Positions 41,934-50,127 of a stretch of DNA of 64,000 nucleotides are shown here, in pieces. The position numbers and the translations under genes are program-made. Position 1 is the first letter of the stretch. The number at the start of each line of letters is the position of its first letter. Under the pieces are notes generated by a model that was not told the origin of the DNA, made no database searches, and saw only the letters and a program-made list of their open reading frames with translations. The DNA comes from Streptomyces sp. NBRC 109706. Its GTDB lineage: Bacteria; Actinomycetota; Actinomycetes; Streptomycetales; Streptomycetaceae. Location: the NCBI RefSeq assembly GCF_000974485.1, contig NZ_BBOM01000013.1, positions 124,001-188,000 on the forward strand, given 5' to 3'.

Positions 41934-42848
41934 ATGTCCACGGAGTTCGACACCCTCACCACCGAGGCACACCGCCCCGATCTGGCCGATATCGATCGAC
42001 GGTCCACGCTCGACATCGCCCGCGCCATGAACGCCGAGGACAGCCGCGTCCCCGAGGCGGTGGCCGAACAGCTGCCCGTCATCGCCACCGCGATCGACGC
42101 GGCGGCCGACCGGATGGCACGCGGCGGACGTCTGATCTACCTCGGCGCCGGCACGGCCGGCCGGCTCGGCGTGCTGGACGCCAGCGAATGCCCGCCGACG
42201 TTCAACACCTCCCCCGAGGAGGTGGTGGGCCTGATCGCCGGCGGGCCCACGGCCCTGATCTCGGCCGTCGAGGGCGCCGAGGACAGCAAGGAGCTGGCGG
42301 CCGAGGACCTGACCGCCCTCGCGCTGACCCCCGACGATGTGGTGGTCGGCGTCTCCGCCTCCGGCCGCACCCCCTACGCGGTCGGCGCCGTCGAACACGC
42401 CGCCGATGTCGGCGCGTTGACCATCGGCGTCTCCTGCAACGCCAACTCCCCCCTGGCGGCGGCGGCCGACCACGGCATCGAGGTGGTCGTCGGCCCCGAG
42501 CTGATCGCCGGCTCCACCCGGCTGAAGGCGGGCACCGCACAGAAGCTGGTGCTCAACATGATCTCCACCATCACCATGGTCCGGCTCGGCAAGACCTATG
42601 GAAACCTGATGGTGGACGTCCGCGCCTCCAACGAGAAGCTGCGGCACCGTTCCCGCCGGATCGTCGCCGTCGCCACCGACGCCCCGGCCGACACCGTGGA
42701 GAACGCGCTGCTCGCCACCGGCGGCGAGGTCAAGGACGCCATCCTCAGCATCCTCGGCGATGTGGACGCCCCCACCGCCCGCCGCCTCCTCACCGAGACC
42801 CACGGCCATCTCCGTGCCGCCCTCCGGCTGGCCGTCGAACGCTCGTAG
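41934..42848 (+). CDS. murQ: N-acetylmuramic acid 6-phosphate etherase
   Basis: Cleaves the lactyl ether of MurNAc-6-phosphate to give GlcNAc-6-phosphate and lactate, in cell-wall recycling. The 304-residue protein has the MurQ pattern: IDRRSTLDIARAMNAED, LIYLGAGTAGRLGVLDASECPPTF (catalytic Glu in SEC), VGLIAGG, GVSASGRTPYAVGA (phosphate-binding SIS loop), GTAQKLVLNM and YGNLMVDVRASNEKLR. Starts 47 bases after murR. GlcNAc-6-P made here feeds the NagA/NagB route whose genes begin at the right window end. Confidence 0.96.
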   Translation: MSTEFDTLTTEAHRPDLADIDRRSTLDIARAMNAEDSRVPEAVAEQLPVIATAIDAAADRMARGGRLIYLGAGTAGRLGVLDASECPPTFNTSPEEVVGLIAGGPTALISAVEGAEDSKELAAEDLTALALTPDDVVVGVSASGRTPYAVGAVEHAADVGALTIGVSCNANSPLAAAADHGIEVVVGPELIAGSTRLKAGTAQKLVLNMISTITMVRLGKTYGNLMVDVRASNEKLRHRSRRIVAVATDAPADTVENALLATGGEVKDAILSILGDVDAPTARRLLTETHGHLRAALRLAVERS

Positions 42849-42859
42849 AGTGCCGGGTC

Positions 42860-43831
42860 ATGCCCCCTCCCGACCGCGACCCCGTCACCCGCCTGCTCGA
42901 CCGCGCCGGCCTGCCCACCGACATCCGGGAGGCGCGCCCGCTGGGCGGCGGCACCTACAACACGCTCCGGCGCCTCACCCTGGCCGACGGCCGCGTGCTG
43001 ATCGCGAAGCTCCCCCCGCCCTCCGAGGCACCGGCCATGACCTATGAACGGGGGCTGCTGCGCGGCGAGGCCGAGTTCTACCGCATAGCCGGGGAGCACC
43101 ACGCCGCCCCCGTGCCCGAGGTGGTCTTCTTCGACGCGGCGGACCCCTCCGGGATGCTGATGACCGAGCGCCCCGGCCGCCCCTGGAACGAGGCCGGCAC
43201 CGCGCTCGACGCCGACACCACCGCCGAACTGCGCCGCCAACTGGGCTCCTGTGTCGCCCGGTTGCACCGGATCCCCGGCCCCCGCTTCGGCTACCCGGGC
43301 GGCGCGATCCCGATGGCCGACGGCTGGCGCGAGGCGTTCACCACGATGCTCGCCGCGCTCCTCCACGACGCGGAACGCTACCGTGCGCCCCTCCCGCACC
43401 CGCTGGCGCGGATACGCACGTTGACGACGGCCGCGGCCCCCGCACTGGACGAGGTCGGCACGCCGGCCCCGGTCCACTTCGACCTCTGGCAGGGCAATGT
43501 GCTGCTGCACAACGGCGAGATCAGCGCCCTGATCGACGGCGAGCGGCTTTTCTGGGGCGACCCGCTGGCCGAGCTGGTCTCCCTCAACCTGCTCGCCGAC
43601 CCCCTCGGCGACCCCGACCTCCTCGCCGGCTACACATCCGCCGGCGGAACGCTCCCCACGGACGACACCGCCCTCGCCCGCCTCGCCCTCTACCAGGTCT
43701 ACCTGTACCTGATCATGCTCACCGAGGGCGCCCCCCGCGCCTACCCCCGACGCCAACTGGAGTGGGCCCAGGACACGGTGGCCCCCCAACTCGACGCGGC
43801 CCTCACCACCCTGGCCGAGCTGACCTCCTGA
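42860..43831 (+). CDS. APH-fold kinase, fructosamine-kinase/aminoglycoside-phosphotransferase type
   Basis: A 323-residue kinase beginning 11 bases after murQ. Nucleotide loop LGGGTYNTLRR, Lys in VLIAKLP, catalytic HFDLWQGNVLL (HxDxxxxN, about 210) and metal DGERLFWGD (about 235). The family covers fructosamine kinases, AmgK-type amino-sugar kinases and antibiotic kinases. The tight link to murR-murQ makes MurNAc or anhydro-MurNAc a likely substrate, supplying the 6-phosphate MurQ needs. No anmK- or murK-type kinase is seen here, and no MurNAc permease. Confidence 0.8.
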   Translation: MPPPDRDPVTRLLDRAGLPTDIREARPLGGGTYNTLRRLTLADGRVLIAKLPPPSEAPAMTYERGLLRGEAEFYRIAGEHHAAPVPEVVFFDAADPSGMLMTERPGRPWNEAGTALDADTTAELRRQLGSCVARLHRIPGPRFGYPGGAIPMADGWREAFTTMLAALLHDAERYRAPLPHPLARIRTLTTAAAPALDEVGTPAPVHFDLWQGNVLLHNGEISALIDGERLFWGDPLAELVSLNLLADPLGDPDLLAGYTSAGGTLPTDDTALARLALYQVYLYLIMLTEGAPRAYPRRQLEWAQDTVAPQLDAALTTLAELTS

Positions 43832-43892
43832 CCGACCGACCCGCGCGGGAACGGACGACGGCACGCCGCCCGCCCCCGCGCGAAGCCCGGGG

Positions 43893-44639
43893 TCAGCGCC
43901 TCATCAGGGCGAAGACCCCCCAGCCGAGATACTCCCGCGTATAGCGCGCGTACCGCGCCGGCTCGGTGGTCAGCTCCTCCCGCACCTCGGGCGCCAGTTC
44001 GTCGTCCGGGTTCCGGTCGAGCCAACGCCGGAGGTTGAGCCACTGGGCCGCGGCATAGCGGTCCCAGCTGTCCTGGTCGGCCAGCACCATCTCCACGACG
44101 TCATAGCCGAGGTCGCCGAACCGCCCGATCAGCTCGGGCAGCACGAGGAAATCGCTCAGCCGGCCGGCATGGCAGGCCCGGGCGGCCTCCTCGTCCGGCG
44201 GCGTCCGACGCCAGTAGGGCTCGCCGATCAGCATCAGCCCACTGGGAAGGAGACTGCGGCTGAGCAGTTCGACCGTCCCGGGGACGCCGTTCCCGATCCA
44301 GGTGGCCCCCACACAGGCGGCGAGATCGACCGGCCGGTCGGCGACATGCCCGGCGGCGTCCCCGTGGACGAACTCCACCCGGTCGGCGACCCCCAACGCG
44401 ACGGCCCGGGCCCGCGCCTGCTCGGTGAAGGCCGTGCTGATGTCCACACCGGTCCCGGTGAAGCCCAGCTCACGCGCCCAGGTGCACAACATCTCGCCCG
44501 ACCCACTGGCCAGGTCCAACACCCGCGCCCCCGGGGGCAGTCGCAGCGCCCGCCCCAGAGTGGCGAGCTTTTCGTCGGTCAGCGGATTGTGAATGCGGTG
44601 ACCGCTCTCACGAATGGTGAAAATGCGAGGAAGATCCAT
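43893..44639 (-). CDS. Class I SAM-dependent methyltransferase
   Basis: A 248-residue methyltransferase. SAM-binding motif I is VLDLASGSGEMLC (about 40-52), motif II GVDIS (about 65), motif III VEFVHGDAAGHVADRPVDLAACVGA (about 85-110). ATG 44639 has AAGGA five bases upstream. Substrate unknown. Preceded by a possible 22-residue leader peptide and a hairpin, which hints at ribosome-mediated control. Confidence 0.84.
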   Translation of the reverse strand: MDLPRIFTIRESGHRIHNPLTDEKLATLGRALRLPPGARVLDLASGSGEMLCTWARELGFTGTGVDISTAFTEQARARAVALGVADRVEFVHGDAAGHVADRPVDLAACVGATWIGNGVPGTVELLSRSLLPSGLMLIGEPYWRRTPPDEEAARACHAGRLSDFLVLPELIGRFGDLGYDVVEMVLADQDSWDRYAAAQWLNLRRWLDRNPDDELAPEVREELTTEPARYARYTREYLGWGVFALMRR

Positions 44640-44705
44640 GGGAGATCCTTGAGACAGGGCCCCTCCCAAACGCCACGCACGAGGGAAGCAGACGGCGGAT
44701 ACGCG

Positions 44706-44774
44706 TCAGGACGAGGCCAGAGAAATGAGGACGACCCGAGCGCTGCCTACGGCAGCGGCCTCCAGGACAGTCAT
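44706..44774 (-). CDS. Possible 22-residue leader peptide
   Basis: ATG at 44774 with GAGGTGA about five bases upstream opens a short frame of 22 codons (MTVLEAAAVGSARVVLIS plus LASS) ending with TGA at 44706, 67 bases before the methyltransferase. A perfect 7-base-pair hairpin CGCTGCC-TAC-GGCAGCG (44741-44757) lies within it. This is the shape of an attenuation leader. Not a proven gene; a chance frame cannot be excluded. Confidence 0.4.
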   Translation of the reverse strand: MTVLEAAAVGSARVVLISLASS

Positions 44775-44843
44775 CAGCTCACCTCAGAAACGATCTCCAC
44801 GGCAGCCCAATCGACCACCGCGCGGTCGAGAGTAACACTCCGC

Positions 44844-45653
44844 TCAGTAGTAGTGGATGGTCAGCCCCCGGTGGGCGGCCCAGGATTCGGCGGCGACGGC
44901 CATGGCTTCGAGCCAGGGCTCCTCCGGGCGGCGCAGCGCCCGGTCCCGGTTCAGGCGAGCGTAGGCGACGACGAAGGCGTCGATCGCCTCGGGATCGGCC
45001 TCCGTCCACGCCGGGCAGCCCTTCGCCCAGGACTCGGCCACGGCCGGTGGATGCCGCGCACCGATGAACTGGAGAACCATCATCGCCGGATCGATAAAGG
45101 CGGCCCCCCGCGTCGGCCAGGCCCAGTCCACCACCCAACAGCGGTCGGGCCCGATCAGCAGGTTGCTCGGGTTGATGTCCGCGTGCAGAAGGGTGTCCCC
45201 CACAAACAGCTCCGGCGCCCCCCGATCCGCCCACCAGTCCCAACGGGTCTCCCGCCAATCCCGGGCGACCTCCGGCAACGGCAACTCGCCGATCCGGTTG
45301 ACGAGTTCGACGACCGTCGACAGATCTCCCGAGCCCAAGCGGAAGTCCGTCCTGCGACCTTCCACAGACTCGAAGCCGAGAGCGACCCATTCCGAGTCCT
45401 CGGCCGTCCACAGCAATTCCGGGGCCAGAGTCCGGACAAACGGGTTGATCACCTTCTCCCGGAGAAGCTGCTCGTGCCACCCATCGGACCGCTTCCGCAT
45501 CGCCTTGACAAAGAACCGCCCGGCTCCCCCGGAAACCACCGCTGTCACATCGGCGCTAAAACCCCGCTCCGTGGGTTCCACACGCGAGACGGGCCCCGTA
45601 TAGAGGCGAATCACCTCCCGGAACCCCGGGCCGGGATCGGGCCTGGTCGTCAC
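44844..45653 (-). CDS. APH-fold phosphotransferase (aminoglycoside phosphotransferase family)
   Basis: A 269-residue kinase-like protein. Nucleotide part: RFFVKAMRKRSDGW (Lys about 50), then catalytic TLLHADINPSNLLI (HxDxxxxN, about 155) and metal WVVDWAW (about 175). GTG start directly after the stop of the upstream methyltransferase (TGAGTG), so they form one operon. Could phosphorylate a small molecule, antibiotic or sugar; the family name does not prove resistance. Confidence 0.82.
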   Translation of the reverse strand: MTTRPDPGPGFREVIRLYTGPVSRVEPTERGFSADVTAVVSGGAGRFFVKAMRKRSDGWHEQLLREKVINPFVRTLAPELLWTAEDSEWVALGFESVEGRRTDFRLGSGDLSTVVELVNRIGELPLPEVARDWRETRWDWWADRGAPELFVGDTLLHADINPSNLLIGPDRCWVVDWAWPTRGAAFIDPAMMVLQFIGARHPPAVAESWAKGCPAWTEADPEAIDAFVVAYARLNRDRALRRPEEPWLEAMAVAAESWAAHRGLTIHYY

Positions 45654-46424
45654 TCAGGTCCTCGGAGAGCACTCGGTACTCGGGTGACCGGGCCAGCATT
45701 CACCATCATGCGGCGCCGAACGAGCGCACAGCAGCAGCGTCGCCACCCCCTGCGCGCATGGCGCGCTCTCGGCCGATGCGGGCAGCACCTCGACGTCGAT
45801 GTCGGCGAAGCCAGCCTCTTCGAGGAGTCCGACCCACACGTGTTCCCGCAGCACCCAGCGGCGCATCGTGGCGGGCTCGCCGTTCGGCCCCCTGGCCGAA
45901 ACGTCCGCATGCGTGACGTCGGCCTCGGCCCGCTCACCGCTCGGATAGTGCGCGAGGGTGGAGAACACCAGCCGCCCCCCGGGCCGCAAGGCGGCCGCCG
46001 CCAAGGGCAGCAGGTCACGCGGGTCGGTGAAGTCCAGGGCCCCGAACACGCTGAACAACACGTCGTAGGCCCCGGGTGCGGTCCGCAGATGGGCCACCAC
46101 GTCCGCGTGAACCAGCCGCAGACACGGCACGCGGTCAGCGAACAGATCACGCGCCATCGCATGCTGCGCGGCCGAGGCGTCAACCGCGTCGACCCTCCCC
46201 GGTCGGTGCCGGACGGCCAGGTACGCGGCATGACGCCCGGCCCCGGCGCCCAGGTCGGCGACGCACAAGCCGGTCAGATCCCCCAACACCTCCGCCCCCG
46301 GCCCGGCATCCTGCACATCCTGCACCCAAGCCCAACGGAAGTCCTCCGGCACACCACGCTCGACGGCAGCCCGCCTGCGGCCGTAGTGATACCAGAGATC
46401 GAGAGTGGCGGAGGTGGTGGTCAC
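45654..46424 (-). CDS. Class I SAM-dependent methyltransferase
   Basis: A 256-residue methyltransferase: TATTSATLDLWYHYGRRR-like N-terminus, motif I CVADLGAGAGRHAAYLA (about 55-72), VDAVDASAAQ, DVLFSVFGALDFTDP and a C-terminal VWVGLLEEAGFADIDVEVLP. The GTG at 46424 has GAGG nine bases upstream; an ATG at 46433 has its purine tract touching the start. Forms an operon with the following APH-fold gene. Substrate unknown. Confidence 0.82.
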   Translation of the reverse strand: MTTTSATLDLWYHYGRRRAAVERGVPEDFRWAWVQDVQDAGPGAEVLGDLTGLCVADLGAGAGRHAAYLAVRHRPGRVDAVDASAAQHAMARDLFADRVPCLRLVHADVVAHLRTAPGAYDVLFSVFGALDFTDPRDLLPLAAAALRPGGRLVFSTLAHYPSGERAEADVTHADVSARGPNGEPATMRRWVLREHVWVGLLEEAGFADIDVEVLPASAESAPCAQGVATLLLCARSAPHDGECWPGHPSTECSPRT

Positions 46425-46539
46425 CCGCCCCATCCTCGCCGGTTCGACGCGACGAGGGGCGAGTTCGCCAGAAACTCGCCAGAGGATGCCTAGCCCCTGG
46501 TTGGCCGGCCAGGGGCCGGAGCACCATCAGACCGTTCGG

Positions 46540-47001
46540 TCAGTGCGAGTCATTACCGGGGCGGCACGGCCCACACTTCGCGGCGTCAACCCACAGCGGG
46601 AGGTCGACTTCCCAGCCGTCGGCGGCGACGCGTCGTGCGGTTCGCGCGACGGACCCGTCGTCCTTGAACTCCACCAGCGGCACATGGTGCAGGAAGTGGC
46701 CCTCGTTGAACCGATTACACAGTTCCGCATAGGCCACGGTGTCGAGGATGATCGTGTGCACACCGATGTCGACGAGGCTGCTGGGTGCCAGCCCCAGCCG
46801 CTCGCCCCGGTGGGCCATCGCGGTCAACAGATAGGCATAGCCCTGGCCCAGAACACGGGTCGCCATCACCGAGTCGTAGGGATAGTCGCGCTGGAGAAGC
46901 GCCACCTGCTTGTCCCACAGCGGGTCCGGAACGACCTCGCGAGCGGGGCGCGGTGGAACCGTCCCCGAACTGGTCGGCTGCACACTGACTACGGTTGACA
47001 T
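46540..47001 (-). CDS. Conserved hypothetical protein divergent from an HTH/TPR regulator
   Basis: A 153-residue soluble protein without a recognised domain. GGAGG four bases before the ATG at 47001 decides the start. The N-terminus TVVSVQPTSSGTVPPRPA is disordered; the rest is helical (YDSVMATRVLGQGYAYLLTAMA, VDIGVHTIILDTVAYAELCNRFNEGHFLHHVPLVEF). The C-terminus has CGPC, a possible metal or redox Cys pair. Divergent from a TPR-type regulator with a TGCAA-N5-TTGCA palindrome between, so probably controlled by it. Confidence 0.72.
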   Translation of the reverse strand: MSTVVSVQPTSSGTVPPRPAREVVPDPLWDKQVALLQRDYPYDSVMATRVLGQGYAYLLTAMAHRGERLGLAPSSLVDIGVHTIILDTVAYAELCNRFNEGHFLHHVPLVEFKDDGSVARTARRVAADGWEVDLPLWVDAAKCGPCRPGNDSH

Positions 47002-47092
47002 GCTGCCTCCGATGGGTGAACGCCCCGCGCATCGGGGCGACGCGTCCAGGACACCGCTTCGGCCGCCCAAACGGCAGTCAACTCTCCGACTC

Positions 47093-47107
47093 TGCAAGGC
47101 GTTTGCA
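47093..47107. promoter_or_regulatory. Candidate operator TGCAA-N5-TTGCA
   Basis: Perfect palindrome with arms TGCAA (47093-47097) and TTGCA (47103-47107), followed by CTGCAACG as a possible third half-site (47112-47119). Centre of the divergent promoter region. Confidence 0.55.
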
Positions 47108-47188
47108 TGTCCTGCAACGCCGCTCGACGGACCAGTTCCGAGCGCCTACCGTGGAACCCCGGTCGTGTGGCATGGGAGGCCTCTGCCC

Positions 47189-48481
47189 ATGGACCCTTTC
47201 TGGAGCACCCCGAAGGTGCGTGCGTTAGCCGAACAACGCACCCCTGGGGCGCTGATCAGGCTCGGCCGCGAACATCGCGGATGGACTCTGGCTGCGCTTG
47301 GCGCCCGGCTGGGCTGCTCGGCGGCCACGATGTCCCGTCTGGAGCGTCGGACCCGAATTACGGATCTGACCCTGGTCCAGCGCGCCGCACTGGAGGTCGG
47401 AATGCCCCGACACATCCTCGCGACTTCTCTCGCACCGCCCCTCTCTGCCATCCCGGTGGCGGCTATGGTGACGACCCATCATCATGCCGTCGAGGAGGAC
47501 CCCATGCGCCGCCGCTCGCTGATCACCGCTACGGTGGCAGCCGGTCCGATCGCCCTGATGGCCGGACTGGACGAGGCACTGGCCGAGCCCCCGCCCGCGA
47601 CCCCCGGCGCGGCAGCGCTCGACGCGCGGCTGGTCAGAGCCAGAGGTCTGTACGACTCGGGAGCCCACCATCGGCTGCTCGCCGCACTCCCCGGGCTCAT
47701 CGCCGACGCGCACGCTGCCGCAGGGACACGCGGCGACTTTGACCGGGCCCGACTCTCCACCGTCTACAGCCTGACCTCCGCCCTGCTGGTCAAGCTGGGC
47801 CGCTACGACCGCGCCCGACTGACCGCCGACCGGGCCCGCACCTGGGCCGAGGTGTCCGGCTCCCCGCTCGCGGCGGCAGCAGCGGCCCGGGAGTTGGCCA
47901 TCGTCCTGCGCCACCAGGACCAAGCGCTCGCGGCCCAACGCCTGTTGACCACGGCCGCCGCCGACGTCGAAGCCACGGGCCTGCGCACCGACGCCCACGC
48001 CTCCGCCTACGCCCAACTGCTCTGCACCCTCGCCTACACCGCCGCCCGGGGCGGCCAACGCGCCGGCGCACTGGCCATGACCGAGGAGGCCCACAACGCC
48101 GCCCGTCGGCTGCCGAGCACCGCCCCACCGGGGCGCCTGTTTGTCGTCACCCCCGCCTCCGTCGACCTCTATGCCGTCGGCATCCACTGGGCCCTGGGCG
48201 ACGCCGGCGCGGCCCTGGAAGCCGGCCGACACCTGCGCCCCGAGCAGTTCCCGACGGCCGAGCGCCGCGCGCGCATGAGCACCGACCTGGCCCGCGCCTG
48301 GTGGGCATGGCAACGCCCCGAACAGGCGGCACGCGAGCTGCTGTCGGCCTACCGCACCAGCCCCGCCGAGGTCCACGACCGCCCAGCCATCCGCGACATC
48401 GTCCACGACCTGGCCGAACGCCACCCCCATGTCACGGGCGTCCGCGAACTGCGCACCGTCGTCAGCCCCGGTCGCGCCTAA
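47189..48481 (+). CDS. XRE-type regulator with TPR-like C-terminal domain
   Basis: A 430-residue protein. Helix-turn-helix about 20-62 (LIRLGREHRGWTLAALGARLGCSAATMSRLERRT). Then a Tat-like internal hydrophobic segment (MRRRSLITATVAAGPIALMAGL about 105-125), a common oddity in this Streptomyces family, and a long helical TPR-like domain (RARGLYDSGAHHRLLAALPGLI to the end). GGGAGG lies nine bases before the ATG. Such proteins often sense signalling peptides or gamma-butyrolactone-like cues, but no ligand is known. Its end overlaps the converging DUF397 gene by 20 bases. Confidence 0.82.
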   Translation: MDPFWSTPKVRALAEQRTPGALIRLGREHRGWTLAALGARLGCSAATMSRLERRTRITDLTLVQRAALEVGMPRHILATSLAPPLSAIPVAAMVTTHHHAVEEDPMRRRSLITATVAAGPIALMAGLDEALAEPPPATPGAAALDARLVRARGLYDSGAHHRLLAALPGLIADAHAAAGTRGDFDRARLSTVYSLTSALLVKLGRYDRARLTADRARTWAEVSGSPLAAAAAARELAIVLRHQDQALAAQRLLTTAAADVEATGLRTDAHASAYAQLLCTLAYTAARGGQRAGALAMTEEAHNAARRLPSTAPPGRLFVVTPASVDLYAVGIHWALGDAGAALEAGRHLRPEQFPTAERRARMSTDLARAWWAWQRPEQAARELLSAYRTSPAEVHDRPAIRDIVHDLAERHPHVTGVRELRTVVSPGRA

Positions 48482-48662
48482 CCGAGCCGACGAACGAGGA
48501 CCAGGCCGCCGGGGCGAAGGTGAACGCGCCCAAGCCGCGATCCTTACTGTCGCCGACCGCCAACAGGCCATCATGAGTCAGCTGGACCTCCACGCACTCG
48601 CCGGCATCACCACTGCTGTAGCTGGACTTCCGCCAACCTCGCTCGGGCAGGTCATAACGCAT
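48462..48662 (-). CDS. DUF397 protein, second copy
   Basis: A 66-residue DUF397 protein (DLPERGWRKSSYSS, CVEVQLTHDGLLAVGDSK, FTFAPAAWSSF). GAGG precedes the ATG at 48662. It differs from the adjacent copy by about a dozen residues, and the two share long DNA identity, a recent duplication. DUF397 proteins usually pair with DUF5753 regulators and may act as their antagonists or toxins. This copy lies after a hairpin, so its expression may be separate. Confidence 0.87.
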   Translation of the reverse strand: MRYDLPERGWRKSSYSSGDAGECVEVQLTHDGLLAVGDSKDRGLGAFTFAPAAWSSFVGSVRRDRG

Positions 48663-48700
48663 CCGCGCACCTCGCTTCTCTCGTCAGAGGACTCCTGCAA

Positions 48701-48732
48701 ATGCGGCTGCCCAGGAGGCTGGGCAGCCGCAT
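48701..48732 (-). terminator. Hairpin between the two DUF397 genes
   Basis: Perfect 13-base-pair stem ATGCGGCTGCCCA / TGGGCAGCCGCAT with a six-base loop, followed on the minus strand by TTTGC. It ends the regulator-DUF397 transcript before the second copy. Confidence 0.82.
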
Positions 48733-48744
48733 ATGACAATCCTG

Positions 48745-48945
48745 TCAGTCGGCGTCAACCACAACCGTGTCGAGGAACGAGGACCAGGCAGCAGGCGCGA
48801 AGGTGAACGCACCCCGGCCGCGATCCTTGCTGTCGCCGACCGCCAGCAGGCCATCATGGGTCAGCTGGACCTCCACGCACGCGCCAGCATCACTGGTGCT
48901 GTAGCTGGACTTCCGCCAACCGCGCTCGGGCAGGTCATAACGCAT
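48745..48945 (-). CDS. DUF397 protein, first copy
   Basis: A 66-residue DUF397 protein 11 bases after the DUF5753 regulator gene, with TTGAGG upstream of its ATG. Conserved WRKSSYS and EVQLTHDGLLAVGDSKDR as in the second copy; its tail is LDTVVVDAD instead of VGSVRRDRG. The regulator/DUF397 pairing is the standard abaA/whiJ-like arrangement in streptomycetes. Confidence 0.9.
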   Translation of the reverse strand: MRYDLPERGWRKSSYSTSDAGACVEVQLTHDGLLAVGDSKDRGRGAFTFAPAAWSSFLDTVVVDAD

Positions 48946-48956
48946 CTGTGCCTCAA

Positions 48957-49820
48957 CTAGCCTTCAAGATCTCTCGCAACCCGGGAGATCAACTCCTTGG
49001 ACTCATCCGACGATAGCGCCTGAGCCCTGAGGTGGTCGCTGGTGCGGCGGAAGGCCCGGACCTCCTCTTCCTCCTCGATGAAGATGCGCCCGCCCAGATA
49101 CTCGACGAAGGCGAACTCCATGCTGATCGGAGTCGGGTACGAGAAGAGCTTGAAGCCACCCTCCACACTGGCGTGGACACCGCAAGCGTAAGGGAGAACC
49201 TGCACGGTGAGCGTGGGCGGATTGCTGATCTCGATGAGTTTGCGCAACTGCTCGGCCTGCACCTTCGGGCCTCCCACCTGCCGACGGAGCGCGGCCTCGT
49301 CCAGCACAATGATCAGTTGAGGGGCATTGGGTTCGTCCAGAAGCCTCTGTCGGGTCAAGCGGACCTCAACAGCCTTCTCCACACCACCGATCGTCGGCAC
49401 TGGGAAGCTGCTGATCAGCGCCCGCGCGTAGGCCTCGGTCTGGAGAATGCCGGGCACGAGGGTCGGCGAGAACTGCATCATGCTGGATGCGGCGGACTCC
49501 AACTCGATGACCTGCTGTACGGATGGCGGGATCGTGCCGCGTTCCTGCTGCCACCAACCTCGCTTGCGCGACTGGCGGTTGAGCTGATCCAGGGTCTCGA
49601 AGAGGCTGCCCTCGCCGTCCTCCACACCGTACAGCCGCAGCAGCTCGAAGAGTTCGGGGCGGCTGATGGGGCTGACGCCGTTCTCGATGCGGCTCAGGCG
49701 GGAGTCGTCCATATCCACATGCTCGGCGGCTGCCTCCTGCTTCACCCCGGCCGCCGCGCGCAGGCGCCGCAACTCCAGCCCCACCAGATACCGCCGCAGC
49801 GTCAACGGTCGCTTCGCCAT
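48957..49820 (-). CDS. XRE-family regulator with DUF5753 domain (WhiJ-like)
   Basis: A 287-residue regulator. Helix-turn-helix about 15-70 (LRRYLVGLELRRLRAAAGVKQEAAAEH, MDDSRLSRIENGVSPI), DUF5753 from about 95 (PGILQTEAYARALI, LRKLIEISNPPTLTVQVLPY, FAFVEYLGGRIFIEEEEEV). AGGAGGGG precedes the ATG at 49820. Followed by two DUF397 genes. Paralogue of the protein at 30830. Divergent from the Nudix-like gene cluster, with three palindromes between. Confidence 0.91.
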   Translation of the reverse strand: MAKRPLTLRRYLVGLELRRLRAAAGVKQEAAAEHVDMDDSRLSRIENGVSPISRPELFELLRLYGVEDGEGSLFETLDQLNRQSRKRGWWQQERGTIPPSVQQVIELESAASSMMQFSPTLVPGILQTEAYARALISSFPVPTIGGVEKAVEVRLTRQRLLDEPNAPQLIIVLDEAALRRQVGGPKVQAEQLRKLIEISNPPTLTVQVLPYACGVHASVEGGFKLFSYPTPISMEFAFVEYLGGRIFIEEEEEVRAFRRTSDHLRAQALSSDESKELISRVARDLEG

Positions 49821-49853
49821 GACCCCTCCTTCGCGATTCGCTCGAAGCACAGT

Positions 49854-49912
49854 CTGGCCTAGGCCAGTTGAAGGAAGGCAAGCCTTGTCACCCCCAAGAG
49901 TGAATGGGGGTG
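49854..49912. promoter_or_regulatory. Three palindromes in the regulator's divergent promoter
   Basis: CTGGCCTAGGCCAG (49854-49867), AAGGCAAGCCTT (49875-49886) and CACCCCC-N10-GGGGGTG (49889-49912) follow in a row. Further on, CTTGCGGCAA (49931-49940) is a further short palindrome. Likely operators of the DUF5753 regulator. Nothing else is seen in this 307-base gap. Confidence 0.5.
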
Positions 49913-50127
49913 AGATTCTTGCAACTCGACCTTGCGGCAACCCGCAGGCAACCCCCATGCTGAGTCCACGACGCGTTGCGCATGGCGCACTACGCGGAGT
50001 CGTCTGTCCCCGGGGCCGAGTCTGCCCAGTCATGGCCCCGGGGGGAGCCGTTGTCGTGCCGTTCGGCACCTGCCGCGCGCTCTGCGTTGCGCGCCTCAAC
50101 AACCCTCCACCTGCACGGAGTTGCCCT

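Noticed and set aside
44844..45653. Aminoglycoside resistance by the APH-fold protein
   Set aside because: The fold is shared by many small-molecule kinases, and nothing visible narrows the substrate to an antibiotic.
49931..49940. CTTGCGGCAA resembling the core of the rifamycin-associated element
   Set aside because: The flanks do not match the reported element as I recall it, and the gene downstream is Nudix-like, not helR.
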